64,000 bases of DNA from Glossina fuscipes (Eukaryota > Arthropoda > Insecta > Diptera > Glossinidae). Position 1 is the first letter of the stretch. The number at the start of each line of letters is the position of its first letter. Where the stretch lies: the NCBI RefSeq assembly GCF_014805625.2, contig NW_023998414.1, forward strand, positions 13,886,171-13,950,170, read 5' to 3'. Below the pieces are notes generated by a model. It saw only the letters and a program-made list of their open reading frames with translations, had not been told where the DNA came from and made no database searches. Below, piece by piece: positions 11,860-23,287 of the stretch. Made by a program: the position numbers and the translations under genes.

Positions 11860-12243
11860 CGTTACACTACTCTGTGATGCAAAAGTGTATTAAGTTTGTA
11901 CGGATGTGTGCAACACCTAGAAACACTTGAGAAAGATCCAACTTTTTTTATATCGATAGTGGTTCTGAATTGATCGAAACTTATCTATGCGTCTGTCCTC
12001 TCATCGTTTGTTTTCTTTTGTTCAATCTGCAGATCGTAATTTTTGAAATATTTTGACGAAACTTTTTCATTTCACAAACAGAGTTTTTGTTCCAATGATG
12101 TTCGCTATTGAAAATTGTTCGGAACCACATCCCTTATAAAATCTTATTTTGAAAAGTCGTTGTATGATTAACAATATTAAGCAAAATGGCTTTAGGGTAT
12201 TTAACGACGAGTCGTGTCCCATCATAGTGTTTTTCACTTGTTT
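11860..12243 (+). repeat. Dispersed repeat family A, copy 4
   Basis: Plus orientation. It carries TGTGTGCAACACCTAG near 11905, the CTGTCC block near 11995, the core CGCTATTGAAAATTG near 12103, and the right end CATCATAGTGTTTTTCACTTG near 12240, followed by a T run. Confidence 0.6.
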
Positions 12244-12649
12244 TTTTTTTTTTTTAAACAATAAATAGCTATATCAAGTGACTTGAGCAGTTAAAGTTTT
12301 AGAGTACATTTTGCTCGGATTATTATCAAAAGATCAGACGCCAAAAAAGGTGTAACAGTTTCCAACTAACGCCATCAGAATCGCAATCTCTACAATAAAA
12401 TAGGTTTTTAGAAGCTATCCATAGTGCAATCAGAGTTTAAGAGTGTGTAACTATTTTATGATATTTCTATTTTAGGCAAAATAATGATAACTTAGTTCTC
12501 GAGAGAATTACAAATACAAAATAATTTTTTTTTTTATATTTTGAACAGTTTTGTCCGAAAATATAATATACATTTCGAACTCTTATTACTATGGAAGGAT
12601 TACGTTTGTAAAATTATTATAGATATTAAAAAACCATACTAGAGCGAGA

Positions 12650-12980
12650 CCTAGCCTGGCATCCTCCATATAAAGTAAGGTGTTGTAAAAAAAGTGTCCG
12701 AAAAAGTGGTATGGTCTATACCATTTTCAATAGTGTTCGTCCTTGGGCTAAAACATATCTATGTATCGAACATCTCAAAGATTGCGACTTATACGTTGAA
12801 CATGAGAAAACAAGACGGACGGACGGACGAACGAATCAACAGACGCACAAACTTCAAATCATTTTCTACATCGATTGGCATAATAATAAAATGTCTGTCT
12901 ATCTTAAACCCGTTCTCTGGGTGTTGTGTACATCTGCACAAATTTAGTGCATCCTTCTACCTTGTACAAGTGATGTATGA
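12650..12980 (-). repeat. Dispersed repeat family A, copy 5
   Basis: Minus orientation, with CCATTTTCAATAGTGTTCG near 12721 (reverse-complement core), GACGGACGGACGAACGAATC near 12815 and GTTGTGTACATCTGCAC near 12932. It faces the neighbouring plus copy, so the two form a loose inverted pair across 11.86-12.98 kb. Confidence 0.6.
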
Positions 12981-13128
12981 CGCGAAAATTGAGAATAATA
13001 TCAGAAATTTGTATGCAACAAATATATCAGGACCTAATAACGTCTTCGAAATTCGAAAAATCCAGAGCAACAATATTTTTGCTTATATTCTTCACTTCTC
13101 TTACTCTCTACAAAGTTTTGAGTGTAAC

Positions 13129-13241
13129 GGTCGCGTTGGTTAACAATTTCGACACAAATAATCGTTTCATTAGAGGCAGCGAGATGAGGTTTGCTTTAAC
13201 GGTTTTGTTCAATCGATTAAGGCGAAACTGTTAACGCGACC
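13129..13241. repeat. Short element with imperfect terminal inverted repeats
   Basis: The left arm GGTCGCGTT-GGTT-AACAATTTCG at 13129-13151 pairs with the right arm CGAAACTGTTAACGCGACC at 13223-13241. They match over 18 of 19 positions once a 4-nt insertion (GGTT) in the left arm is removed. The 113 bp unit is non-coding and could be a very small MITE or a foldback. No clear target duplication is visible. Confidence 0.45.
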
Positions 13242-13300
13242 TTTAATTCATTTAGTTCATCACCGCAAGAGATAACGATAGTTTCACTAATCCTAATATA

Positions 13301-13459
13301 CCCTAAATGAATGAATGAATGAATGAATGAATGAGTGAATGCAAGTTATATTTTTGAAATTTGAAAATTTTTACTTAACTAAGAGCGACGTCATCACTTA
13401 CATTCATAATTGTAGGCCTTCTGATGCCAATTTTTAAAAATATTTCATTATTTTCTTTT

Positions 13460-13500
<41 letters not shown>

Positions 13501-13520
13501 CTGTCTATCTCTTTCGTTCA
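13301..13520. repeat. Microsatellite cluster upstream of Pgd
   Basis: A (GAAT)n tetranucleotide run at about 13306-13340 is followed by (TC)n at about 13460-13482 and (TATC)n at about 13483-13512. Simple repeats only. Confidence 0.85.
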
Positions 13521-13868
13521 TATCAATTATATTTACTTGAAATAGGGAAAAAAAAAAGACGAAATAGTTGAATTGCTTTCTGACCAACACATGAACACAT
13601 TGAGATATAAGAAAGGGTGAACAAAAGTCGTTTAAAACTTTCACGGAACGTTTCGGAGAAGGAAAAACAAAGTTTCAAAGTTATTGCCAAGCTCAGCTGT
13701 TCATTAAGACAAGAAAAATAATCTACTCAGCTAGAATTTGATATGTTTTAATGTTCAAAATGAATGTTCATCGATAGAAATCATACTCAATGTGTTTAGT
13801 AATCGAGCGAACTTGCATGTAAACGCAACTTTAACGTTCAAAAAAAGTGCAAATATTTTATAAAAATA

Positions 13869-16110
13869 ATGTCACCGTAAGTAAGGGATATTAGTGAATT
13901 AACGTTTAGCATACTTTCATAGTTTTTTTTTTTTTTTTTTTTTTTTTTAAATAAATAAACAAAATATTAAATGTTTTGAATTTTTAATTTAAAGGAAAGC
14001 CGATATAGCCTTAATTGGTTTGGCCGTTATGGGTCAGAATATCATTTTGAATATGGATTCGAAAGGTTTTATAGTATGTGCCTATAATCGTACCATTGAT
14101 AAAGTGAGTTAACATAAGCATTAAATCTTATCCATAACGTTAACGTTCAAATCGTATAAAATTTTTGCTCATTAATTTAAAGATTCAGCATTTTCTTAAC
14201 AATGAAGCCATGGGCACAAAAATCATTGGTGCCAATTCATTAGAGGATATGATCAGTAAATTGAAAATTCCACGCAAAATTATGCTATTAGTGAAGGGTA
14301 AGCAAATATCTAGTTATGCGTATGGTAAAAATGCACATGTACGTACATACATACATACATAGAGGTCATGGGCATGTGGCTTTGTTATTGCAACAATGCC
14401 ATTCCATTCACTTAATTGTAAATACACATATACACACGCACACACACACGCACACACACACGGTTTTAGATCTAATCAAGTGTTAATGTACGTTTACTTC
14501 AAACGAAGATTTTTTTAATCCTGTTATACGATTACGTCATACGGTTATATTTGTTGATAGTGCCCAATCCCAGTCGAGTAGGTTCTATTATCGATTTTGA
14601 TGACTTTTATCGCTTGTCGTTAAACAGAAAAAAAGAGAAAAAAGAAAAGATGTTTAGCTGATAATTTCAACCGGTAACACCTGTTGATCGAATTTGCTCT
14701 GCCTACGTAATTGATAAGTGCAGCTAGCTCGTAACAAATAGAAGGAGTCGTTAGATTAAACTAAAATTACATTTCGCGTTCGCATAGCTGTTTCCGCTAA
14801 TAAGTCAGTGTCTTCTTTCTGTTACAGCTGGCCAAGCAGTTGATAGTTTTATAAAACAACTAATACCGTTATTATCACCTGGCGATGTTATCATTGACGG
14901 AGGCAATTCTGAATATTTGGACACCGCACGACGTTGCAATGAATTGAAAGATAAGGGCCTATTGTTTGTGGGATCAGGTGTAAGTGGGGGTGAGGAAGGA
15001 GCTCGCTATGGTCCATCGCTTATGCCTGGTGGCAACGCGGACGCTTGGCCCTTGATTAAAGATATTTTTCAAGCCATATGCGCTAAAGTAGATGGACAAC
15101 CGTGTTGCGATTGGGTAGGCGAGGGAGGCGCTGGCCATTTCGTGAAAATGGTTCATAATGGCATCGAATACGGTGATATGCAATTGATATGCGAAGCATA
15201 TCATATTATGCATAGTCTAGGTTTACAACCTGATGAGATTTCAAAACAATTTACTCAATGGAATAATGAAGAATTGGATTCTTTTCTTATTGAAATCACA
15301 GCCGATATATTGAAGTACAAAGATGACAAGGGTTATTTGCTGGAACGTATCCGTGATACAGCCGGTCAAAAAGGTACGGGTAAATGGACTGCGATAGCTG
15401 CACTGCAATACGGCATACCTGTTACGTTAATCGGCGAAGCTGTATTTTCACGTTGCCTATCAGCTCTTAAGGAAGAACGTTTAAAAGCTAGTAGACACTT
15501 GCCAGGTCCAGAAATTGTAATTAAAGCGGATAATTTGAAGGCATTCCTCAATGATATTAAGCACGCTTTGTATTGCTCAAAAATTGTATCGTACGCACAG
15601 GGTTTCATGTTAATGCGTGAAGCGGCCAAAGAAAATAATTGGCATTTAAATTATGGCGGCATTGCTCTAATGTGGAGAGGAGGCTGCATCATTAGAAGGT
15701 AATTTATAAAAGCATATAATTAACGATTTTTCTTCGAAATTTATTTAATCACAATTATTTTATTTAGCGTTTTCTTAGGCAATATAAAAGAAGCTTATGA
15801 ATGCAATGCGAATTTGTCAAATTTGCTATTGGATCCGTTCTTTAAGAAGGCCATACAATCAGGCCAACAATCGTGGCGTCATGTAGTATCGAAAGCTTGC
15901 CTCTGGGGTATTCCGGTGCCCGCTTTATCCACAGCATTATCTTTTTATGATGGCTATCGCTCTAGCAGATTACCAGCAAATTTATTGCAGGCTCAACGTG
16001 ATTACTTCGGTGCTCACACTTATGAACTGTTAGGCGGAGAGGGCAAATTTGTGCACACCAATTGGACGGGCACAGGCGGTGATATCTCAGCCACTACGTA
16101 TCAAGCTTAA
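13869..16110 (+). CDS. Pgd: 6-phosphogluconate dehydrogenase (decarboxylating)
   Basis: Third enzyme of the oxidative pentose-phosphate pathway: it oxidises and decarboxylates 6-phosphogluconate to ribulose-5-phosphate, making NADPH in the cytosol. The CDS is join(13869..13876, 13995..14103, 14183..14297, 14828..15698, 15768..16110), 481 codons, which I recall as the length of Drosophila Pgd. Exon 1 is only 8 coding nt (ATGTCACC) before a GTAAGT donor and gives M-S-P, which joins KADIALIG in phase. The Rossmann motif GLAVMGQN is at residues 11-18, IDGGNSEY around 100-107, the substrate loop [12 protein letters not shown] at 126-137, and the catalytic segment [15 protein letters not shown] at 177-191 with Lys184 and Glu191. 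The C-terminal tail THYELL-type and NWTGTGG motifs are present. It is complete and strongly conserved. A 26-T run (13923-13948) lies in intron 1. Confidence 0.96.
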
Positions 16111-16192
16111 CAAAGTTGTTTTCATTGTTTTCATATATTTACAATGAATATATATATATATATATATTTTTTTTTTTATTTGACTTTCGCTT

Positions 16193-16198
16193 ATTAAA
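16193..16198 (+). terminator. Possible poly(A) signal of Pgd
   Basis: ATTAAA variant 83 nt after the Pgd stop. No AATAAA is nearer. The convergent bcn92 transcript probably ends in the same interval. Confidence 0.4.
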
Positions 16199-16199
16199 T

Positions 16200-16205
16200 T
16201 TTATT
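16200..16205 (-). terminator. Possible poly(A) signal of bcn92
   Basis: TTTATT on the plus strand is AATAAA on the minus strand, about 143 nt beyond the bcn92 stop. Since the Pgd signal is at 16193, the two 3' UTRs would overlap tail to tail. Confidence 0.4.
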
Positions 16206-16347
16206 AACTTTATTAAGTTCAACAATTTCATTACTTTTTTTTTAAATTTTTTAAGCTTAATTGCATTTTAACAAAAGTACTGAAACAAAATTATGCAATC
16301 GTGCGACTATTTCTATATGTATATATGTATGCATATATTTATGTGGC

Positions 16348-17410
16348 TCAATCTTCAAGAGGATCCAAGGTCGGTTTCTTTTCAATAACTAGTTTTTCAG
16401 CTGAATACAAGTGTCCAATGATCACCTAAAATGATAATTTTTTTTTTTTTTAATTTTTGGAAGAAATATTGTGAAATTTTATTAGAAATGATTAAAAGTG
16501 TAAAAAGTAACTTTTATAAATGCACGAAAGATAAAGTGAAATTGATATAATACCAAAATAATAACAAAAGAAAAAAAATATATATCATAGATCAACCGAA
16601 AACTATCTATATATATAAAGAATAAAAAAAAAAAAAACAATTTTAGGTCACTTTATTTTTCTAAGCCAAATTTTAAAGTGACAACAGTTAACTTTAAATG
16701 ACAAACAAGTGAACATAGCAAAACTGATTCTTTAATTTGTACGGACCAAGGACCCTTATACTTTATAAGGTTTCTAATACACACAATACAAATTTGGTTA
16801 AGCATTTATAGTAAATTCGAAAAGCCCAACCAACATCCAACATTACAATAATAATAAAAATAATAAAGATATATATATATTCAGCGGAACAGAGAGACAC
16901 CATTTCACAGGGCTTATCCTGACTTTAATTGGTCTTTTTCCAATCAAAATATAATATGTTTAATCAACGTACGTCAATCAGATTTTTGCAAATAAAAATA
17001 TTTCGCCTAATATCATTGTATATACTTCTTCTCCCCCGGTAATTGGTAATTTCGAAAAATAATAGAAATTTTTTTTTTTACAGACGACATTTATATGTTA
17101 GTCTCGGGAATCGCTAACCGATATAATAACTAAACATTCCTTGCGATCAGAACTTTTTCTCAAAAAAGCGTTTCCAAGTATTCTACTTATCTCAATTCGG
17201 CTTTCTTAAAAATCTACCATAATAAAACTACACCCAACTAAGAATCAAGAGACAACTTCGAACAGTATTTCAATTTCTCGCTCAATTTTAACAAAAGACA
17301 AATTTCATTTATCATCATATACTGGATACGGTGCAAATATATGCATACGTTGAATATATATATATATTTATACGTTGAAGATACGTTTCACATACTCATG
17401 TATGTATCTA

Positions 17411-17441
<31 letters not shown>

Positions 17442-18397
17442 GACTGAATTTAGATGTTACGAGTAGGTAGATGGAAGTTATGTTTCATCTAGAACAAATT
17501 TTTCAAGGACGCACAGCCATTGCTAAATCGTGAAGTCCTTTCCTAGGAATCAACATGTATAATGTATTAGTTCTTACTTACTTACTTCTATCATTCGTCA
17601 GCGGTCGTAACAATATTTAGATCCACTTCTAAGGGGGCAATAAGGAATATTTTGTGTTCCCCTTAACTCTAATAGCAAGAAATGTTATAAATCTCATAGA
17701 GATGCTAATTGTTTAATGAATCAAAATCTGCTGTCCAGATTTAATTGCCAAATTTGATCATTGATTGATCTTGAAGTGAGATAAACTTAAATTTCTTATT
17801 TAAATATTCTTCGATTTGTTAAGAACAGATTTGAGAAAATAACCGTATAATTCTTAGATCATTTTAGAATAATTACAATGGAAATAAACAAACAAATCTT
17901 CACTATGTGATCAAGCGCAATTAAAAAAATCAAATTGAGAGAATCTACTAACGTATGCCCTCCTCCTTCTATTCATTTGAAAGAAAAAAAAAAAAAATCA
18001 AGTTTAACAAGCAAATCATATAATTATGTGCCGGAGTTTCCCTAGAATCTCTAGAACAAAAACGAAGCGAAGATATGCATGCTTGCTCAATCCTATGCAG
18101 GCATGTTCATTTGTTAAACGCTCACTCACCTGTCGATTAATTAAAGCAAGATTGTATTTCGCCACTCCAACCAATTCTTTGATTTTATCAAAATCGCTGA
18201 TTGTACTATTTTCCCGATATGAATCTTTGATTTTGCGTAAAGCATACATTCTACAAATAATTTCAATAATTAGAAAAATTGTACAACTATGTACAACAAT
18301 TGAATCAACTATGTTACCTAAAATTATAAGTGGGCAGCTTTTCTGCCTCACGCAACAAATTCCGATACATTGATAAAACCAAGCGCCGCGTCGCCAT
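16348..18397 (-). CDS. bcn92: ISD11/LYRM4 homologue, LYR-motif mitochondrial protein
   Basis: Small LYR-family protein that binds and stabilises the cysteine desulfurase Nfs1 together with acyl carrier protein, supplying sulfur for mitochondrial Fe-S cluster assembly. The CDS is complement(join(16348..16425, 18130..18250, 18318..18397)), 92 codons, the length in the gene's name. GT-AG borders are in phase. Exon 1 encodes MATRRLVLSMYRNLLREAEK, with the LYR-type motif as M-Y-R at residues 10-12. Exon 2 has YALRKIKDSYREN and ends LALINRQ. Exon 3 encodes VIIGHLYSAEKLVIEKK and the C-terminus. This order matches human LYRM4 throughout. It is convergent with Pgd, as I recall for Drosophila, and divergent from the RUNDC1 gene. 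The 1.7 kb second intron contains only (TA)n and A/T-rich sequence. An antisense ORF at 18026-18373 is its shadow. Confidence 0.93.
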
Positions 18398-18691
18398 GCC
18401 TTTTAAAATGTCCGAAATTCTTATCAAACGAATTTAAATAAAAAAAAAAAACTATATATTTTAATCGTTACACTTTGAAAATTAATGCTTAATGAAGTGT
18501 CCTCCTTTAATGTTAAAAATTAAAAATACTTACGAACACAAAGACAGCTGATTTATAGCTAGGGCTGCCGTTATTCTTATATTAAATGTATGATGATTGC
18601 CGCGACTACTGCAAAAACATCGATTATATGTAATTGCTTCTTACCGTTGCAATATTATTAGAAGAAGGATTACTTCTTTAAGTAGCTCTTC

Positions 18692-18722
<31 letters not shown>

Positions 18723-18833
18723 ATGCACGTATACATAATCAGTTAGAAAGAAATATAATCGATTTTTTCAGAAAAAAATATTCGCCAAATTCGGTTTTAT
18801 TAATGAATCAATTTTTAATGCTTCATATTTAAG
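18398..18833. promoter_or_regulatory. Divergent promoter between bcn92 and RUNDC1
   Basis: The two start codons are 436 bp apart and face away from each other, so both promoters must fit here. ACAGCTGATT at 18544-18553 matches the AWCAGCTGWT E-box of fly housekeeping core promoters (Ohler motif 5). AGGGCTGCCG follows at 18561-18570, and ATCGAT, the core of the DRE, is at 18619-18624. A (TATG)n microsatellite occupies about 18697-18722. Promoter function is inferred from position and motifs. Confidence 0.6.
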
Positions 18834-21800
18834 ATGAATAGCATGAATTGTGAACAAATGGATATAAAATTAAAAGAAAAATGTGAAATTGGTGAAATTT
18901 CCAATGACTACTTTTTGGAGGATCAAAAAAATAGTAATAATGCAATTAAAAGTATCATTACCACCGTTACTGATGTCTATGATGTTGACAATAACAATCA
19001 ACAGCTGGAAGAGTTAATTCGCGAAAATGACAATTGTAAAATGGAGACTGGAGTCAAGGATTGCGCTATAATTATTGATGCAAAGTCTGCAGACTCTTCC
19101 TCAGAGAAGCAACAGCTGCTTGCTTCAAATGCAGACACATCTGCACTTTTTGATGGCCAAAATGATTTCGATGAAGGCTTACAACCTCTAAGCGAACGTT
19201 GGTCACCTTTGGGTGCTAATTATGATGATGCGGTAAGTCCTTCCTCAGAATTATTAAGCCCGGAATCTGAATTGGATTTGCTAAGCCATTCGGACAATCA
19301 AGATAAACTTGATTATGAAAATACTGAACTGGTAACTGACATAACACGCTTAAAAACTTTGGAGGAAGAACAAGAATTTCTTACTACATCCCTAATGGCT
19401 CTAACTTCACATTTTGCTCATGTTCAATTGAGGGTACAGCAAATTGTCGAGGCTCCATCCCAGGAACGTGATCAGTTGCTTAAAGATCTAGAGGAGTTCG
19501 CTTTTCGTGGCATTCCAGAGGCTTCTGCTGCAATTACCACTGCCCCAAAGCGTTGTTCTTCCGCATTATCTTCTAATTCAGATATAAAACACGGCGACGA
19601 TGACGTTGCTTTACATCAACGTCAATTTGAACTTATTCATCATTTAAAGTCACAGTTAATTGAATTGGAGAAATTGGCTTATGAGTCCGGTGCTCCAGTG
19701 CTGCCGCAACATATGATACTTGAAAAGCAGAAAATCATTATCGATGAATTAAAACAAAAACTCAATTTTAAAGTCGACGAATATAAACTTCCCGAACTTA
19801 CAGCAGAAGAGCTCAAGTCACATGTTGACACTGCGATTGGTGAGTTTGTGGGACCACTAAAAATGAAAGAGCAATTAGTAGCCCAATTAAAAACACAAAT
19901 CACCGATTTGGAGCGATTTATTGCGTTTCTGCAGTGTGATACCGATGAAGGCAAACTGAAAGCCTTTAACACAGGCGAAAAAATGACCGAAGCCTATAAC
20001 AGTTATGCGGCTAAAAAAAAAAAAAGCATATCCAAAAAGCTGCAAATACCGTGGAACATGACATTGATGATGTTGGTCGTAGTTTTGACGCAAAAACCGA
20101 GAAAATGATAGCTTCGGCTCCTACTTCAGAAGCTGTAAGAGCTCGCGAAAGTCTTCATAGCAAAGCTCACGGTCTAATGGATAAAGCATCGCTATTAATG
20201 CAAATGTTTGCTAGCACCCATTTTGGCAGCAAGCCTGAGCACTTCCAAAAGAATATTTTAAAGAAGACGGATAAAGGAAATCATTGGGGGTAAGTGAAGT
20301 GATATAAAATTATCAAAAAATGCATGAAAACACATTTTTAAATAAGTGAATGTCAACATATATTATTTTCGCGGTTTCGTTTCGATCCCATTACATATCA
20401 CTATCAAACTGTACTACGACTATGCGGATTTTTCTTTGAATTTAAAATATTCTCCTATAAATATGCTATTATTAATTGTAGCTATGAAGGTAGCAAATTT
20501 ACTTTTATTTATAAATTCGAGAATTGCGCTAAGGGTAAAGGAAATGCCATTATGACGATCATTAAAACGAAGTTAACGATTTTCTCTCGATGTACTCTAT
20601 AATAAATTTTTAATAAGATCGTTACGTTAATATTATTGCGTTTACGTATAATTCTTCTGGAAAATTTCGATAAGCTTAGCTCGTAGCTGTTTTTTCATTC
20701 ACGCACATGTCAATCGAATGTCGAACAAATGAAGTACAAGCTTGACCTTAACTGCATATATACACAATTTTATATCGCTCACCGATCTCGCCGATCTCAC
20801 AGGTCTCGCCAGCGTTCTTAGGAAAAGCATTAATGTTTAAAAATGGGAAACCGATAATTTTAGTTCTTCAAAATACTTAAGAATAGTGGATAAGGTTATT
20901 AGCGAAATAAATTATGTGAAAATGTTACACCTGCTTGCATGAGAGCCAAATCTAGGACAACGACTTTATACCTCTATTTTGAGTAAATAGTAAATAGGAA
21001 GGATCAGATGTGTGATTATATAGGTTAGAAGAATTTTGTTTTATTTCATGATTTTATGAGATATTTGGAGCTAGGCCTAGAGAGGATTTACGCAAAATTT
21101 TTGGAATACTGTCTCGAATTCTAAATGAATCTGTATTATCGGTGCAAAATGCATCTCTAATCCTATGCCAATGATTCAATTTTTACTTGGTTTATGTCGC
21201 AAATGCTTCGGCTTATGCCCAACCTTTCTCTCTTACCTATTTTATGTATATGGATGCATATGCTATAACGAATGAAAAGTGCAAAATAGTAAGTCAAATA
21301 AAGAGAGACCTACATCTCTAATTTTCAGTAAGTTGAAAATATATTCAATATACCCTACACCACTTGGTGATACAGGATATAGGAACTTAGTGCGGTCATA
21401 AGTAACATGCAGAAGAGCTTAGGTTTAGACCCACCTTCTATTGTATGGATCGCTTCAGAGTCATAATCCGAATTGATCTAAGCCTGTCTTTCCGTCTGAT
21501 GTCGGTCCATGTAAATTTGTCTTCAAGCAACAAGTCGCAATTTCTGAGATATTTCGATGAAATTTGGTACAGTGGCGCATTTTTGAACAAGGACGAGCGC
21601 TATTGAAAATGGTACAGATTCGGTTACACTTTTTTGATGACACCCTATATAACGCCCTATTCTGGAAAGTCGTTATGCGGGAAAATATTGTAATTTTCAA
21701 AATTTCTCGACAAAAGTGGTTAAGTACTAGTATTTCGACATTCTAAATTGATATGAAAACTTTGGACTGGCTGGGGCAATTTTTGAACCCTCTCTCATAC

Positions 21801-23287
21801 AACGAAAACTGAAGTTGATATGGCAAAAAGGTATGAAAATTATATCGTTACAGTAATTTAACATAAAAAAGGATTAAGTATACCAAATCTGGAGTATGTT
21901 GGCCTATTTTTTGGATCCTACCCTAATAGCGATTTACACGAAAATTGACCCAGTGTAGAGCAGGAAAGTTTAGCTTTTAACAAGTGGTGATGGAAATTGA
22001 CCCACAACAGGAATTTCATACAAAATTAAGAATTCCATGCTAAAAAATGTGGTGTAGGGTATTTAATGGTTAGCGTGGCTCGACTATAATGTTTTTAATT
22101 GTTTTCAATTATATACATCCTTAATAATGCGAATTAAATTTATAAGAATTTTTTTTTAATTGTTGTTATTCCGTTTTTTTTCAGTGATCTACGAGCTCAG
22201 CTTGAAGTCGACATACAAGAGGTCGCTTCGTTAGCAGCTACCTTAAGTTTTGATCGTGAGAAGCTGGCTAAAATGCATAAAGCCATGAAAAAATCAAAAA
22301 TTGTTACAAAACGTAATCATACATACAACGGAATTTTAACAACTGCTCCAATCGCAGCCAGCAAAAAGCAATTAAAACCGTACAGATTGTCGTCGGATTC
22401 GGATGAGGATGAATGCGATTCATACGATATGTCTCAAATACATAATAGACGTTTGGCTCAGTGCGCTCGATTTCGAGGAGATTCAATTACCACATTAAGT
22501 AAAGAATTGACTACAGCTGTGCGTAAAAATTTTGCGATGACATTATTAAAATTAATTCAGCACGGTCTGCGTATTCAGACTGAATCGGTAGCATCCAGTT
22601 TAATTGTGCCATTTATGCGTTGTTTAAATCCGTCCCCAGAATATGTGGCTGAGCACAATTATCGGGCTCGCGATTTTGATGCCGCCTCTTTTACGGCTTC
22701 TCCGTTTGGCAACGAGGAAACCGAGAATGCAGACAATACCTCTTCAAATGCCGGTTTTTTCAATTCAGCTAACAGCCGTCCTATGCATGCTTGGGAGTTG
22801 ATATTAGAATATTATTACATTAAAAACGGCGATGATTATAATAATACGCCGGCGCGTAAGTTATCGCAAAGCTTCAATTTAGAAATTGTCGATTCACAGG
22901 CTGTAACGGCCAAGCAGACATTATTAAGCGCTGTCGGCGCAATTATCGCTATGCATCGGCCCTATAAACGAAGCTATAATGCCCATTTTAAGGCGTTTAT
23001 TTGCGCCGGATTAAAGTAAGTTACGTTATATCGGAAAATATATATGAAAAAGTTATTTGAAAGGCCTTATTTTCCTTTTTTTAATATTGAATTGCAGTTC
23101 GCATCAATTAGTGGATTGGCTTAATTTGATATTTAGCTGCAGCGATTTGATTGAAACATATTATTTGTCCACAAGTTATGTATCACGCACTGGTTTCCGT
23201 GATGCTTTACGATCGATTGAGACGCTATATAAATATGACTTTAAATTACCAGTCGATCTTGCTGTAAGACATTTTCGAAATCTATAA
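18834..23287 (+). CDS. RUNDC1: RUN domain-containing protein 1 orthologue, reading frame broken in a poly-A run
   Basis: Orthologue of RUNDC1 (Drosophila CG3703, from memory), a coiled-coil plus RUN-domain protein; RUN domains usually bind Rab/Rap-type GTPases and motors, but no precise role is established here. Exons are 18834..20289, 22185..23015 and 23098..23287, about 825 codons. An acidic serine-rich N-terminus is followed by coiled coils (LKTLEEEQEFLTTSLMALTS; HHLKSQLIELEKLAYESGAP). After an acidic linker, the C-terminal RUN domain includes LTTAVRKNFAMTLLKLIQHG and extends over both later exons to LVDWLNLIF. The frame is open to residue 394, where a run of 13 A at 20013-20025 shifts it. 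The conserved continuation (HIQKAANTVEHDIDDVGRSF) is in the -1 frame. Without a shift, the protein would stop at 20106-20108. Eleven or fourteen A would restore it, so a homopolymer error, an indel polymorphism or slippage are all possible. The gene itself is not in doubt. Confidence 0.88.
20290..22184 (+). other. RUNDC1 intron 1
   Basis: GTAAGT donor, acceptor TTTTTTTTCAG. It joins W-G to D-L-R-A-Q in phase. The 1.9 kb intron is AT-rich with no ORF of interest and carries the largest plus-strand copy of repeat family A (21349-22110) close to its 3' end. Confidence 0.85.
21349..22110 (+). repeat. Dispersed repeat family A, long copy 6
   Basis: It starts with TATACCCTACACCACTTGG and ends with GGCTCGACTATAATGTTTTT. 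It contains the CTGTCTTTCCGTC block near 21484 and the core GCTATTGAAAATGG at 21599-21612. At about 760 bp it is one of the two most complete copies. It has no ORF with transposase or reverse-transcriptase motifs, so the family is non-autonomous or very old. Confidence 0.7.

Noticed and set aside
14430..14462. (CA)n run as a recombination or regulatory site
   Set aside because: An ordinary CA microsatellite inside a Pgd intron; nothing further supports a function.
18026..18373. 115-codon plus-strand ORF
   Set aside because: Antisense to bcn92 exons 1 and 2, whose protein matches LYRM4 throughout.
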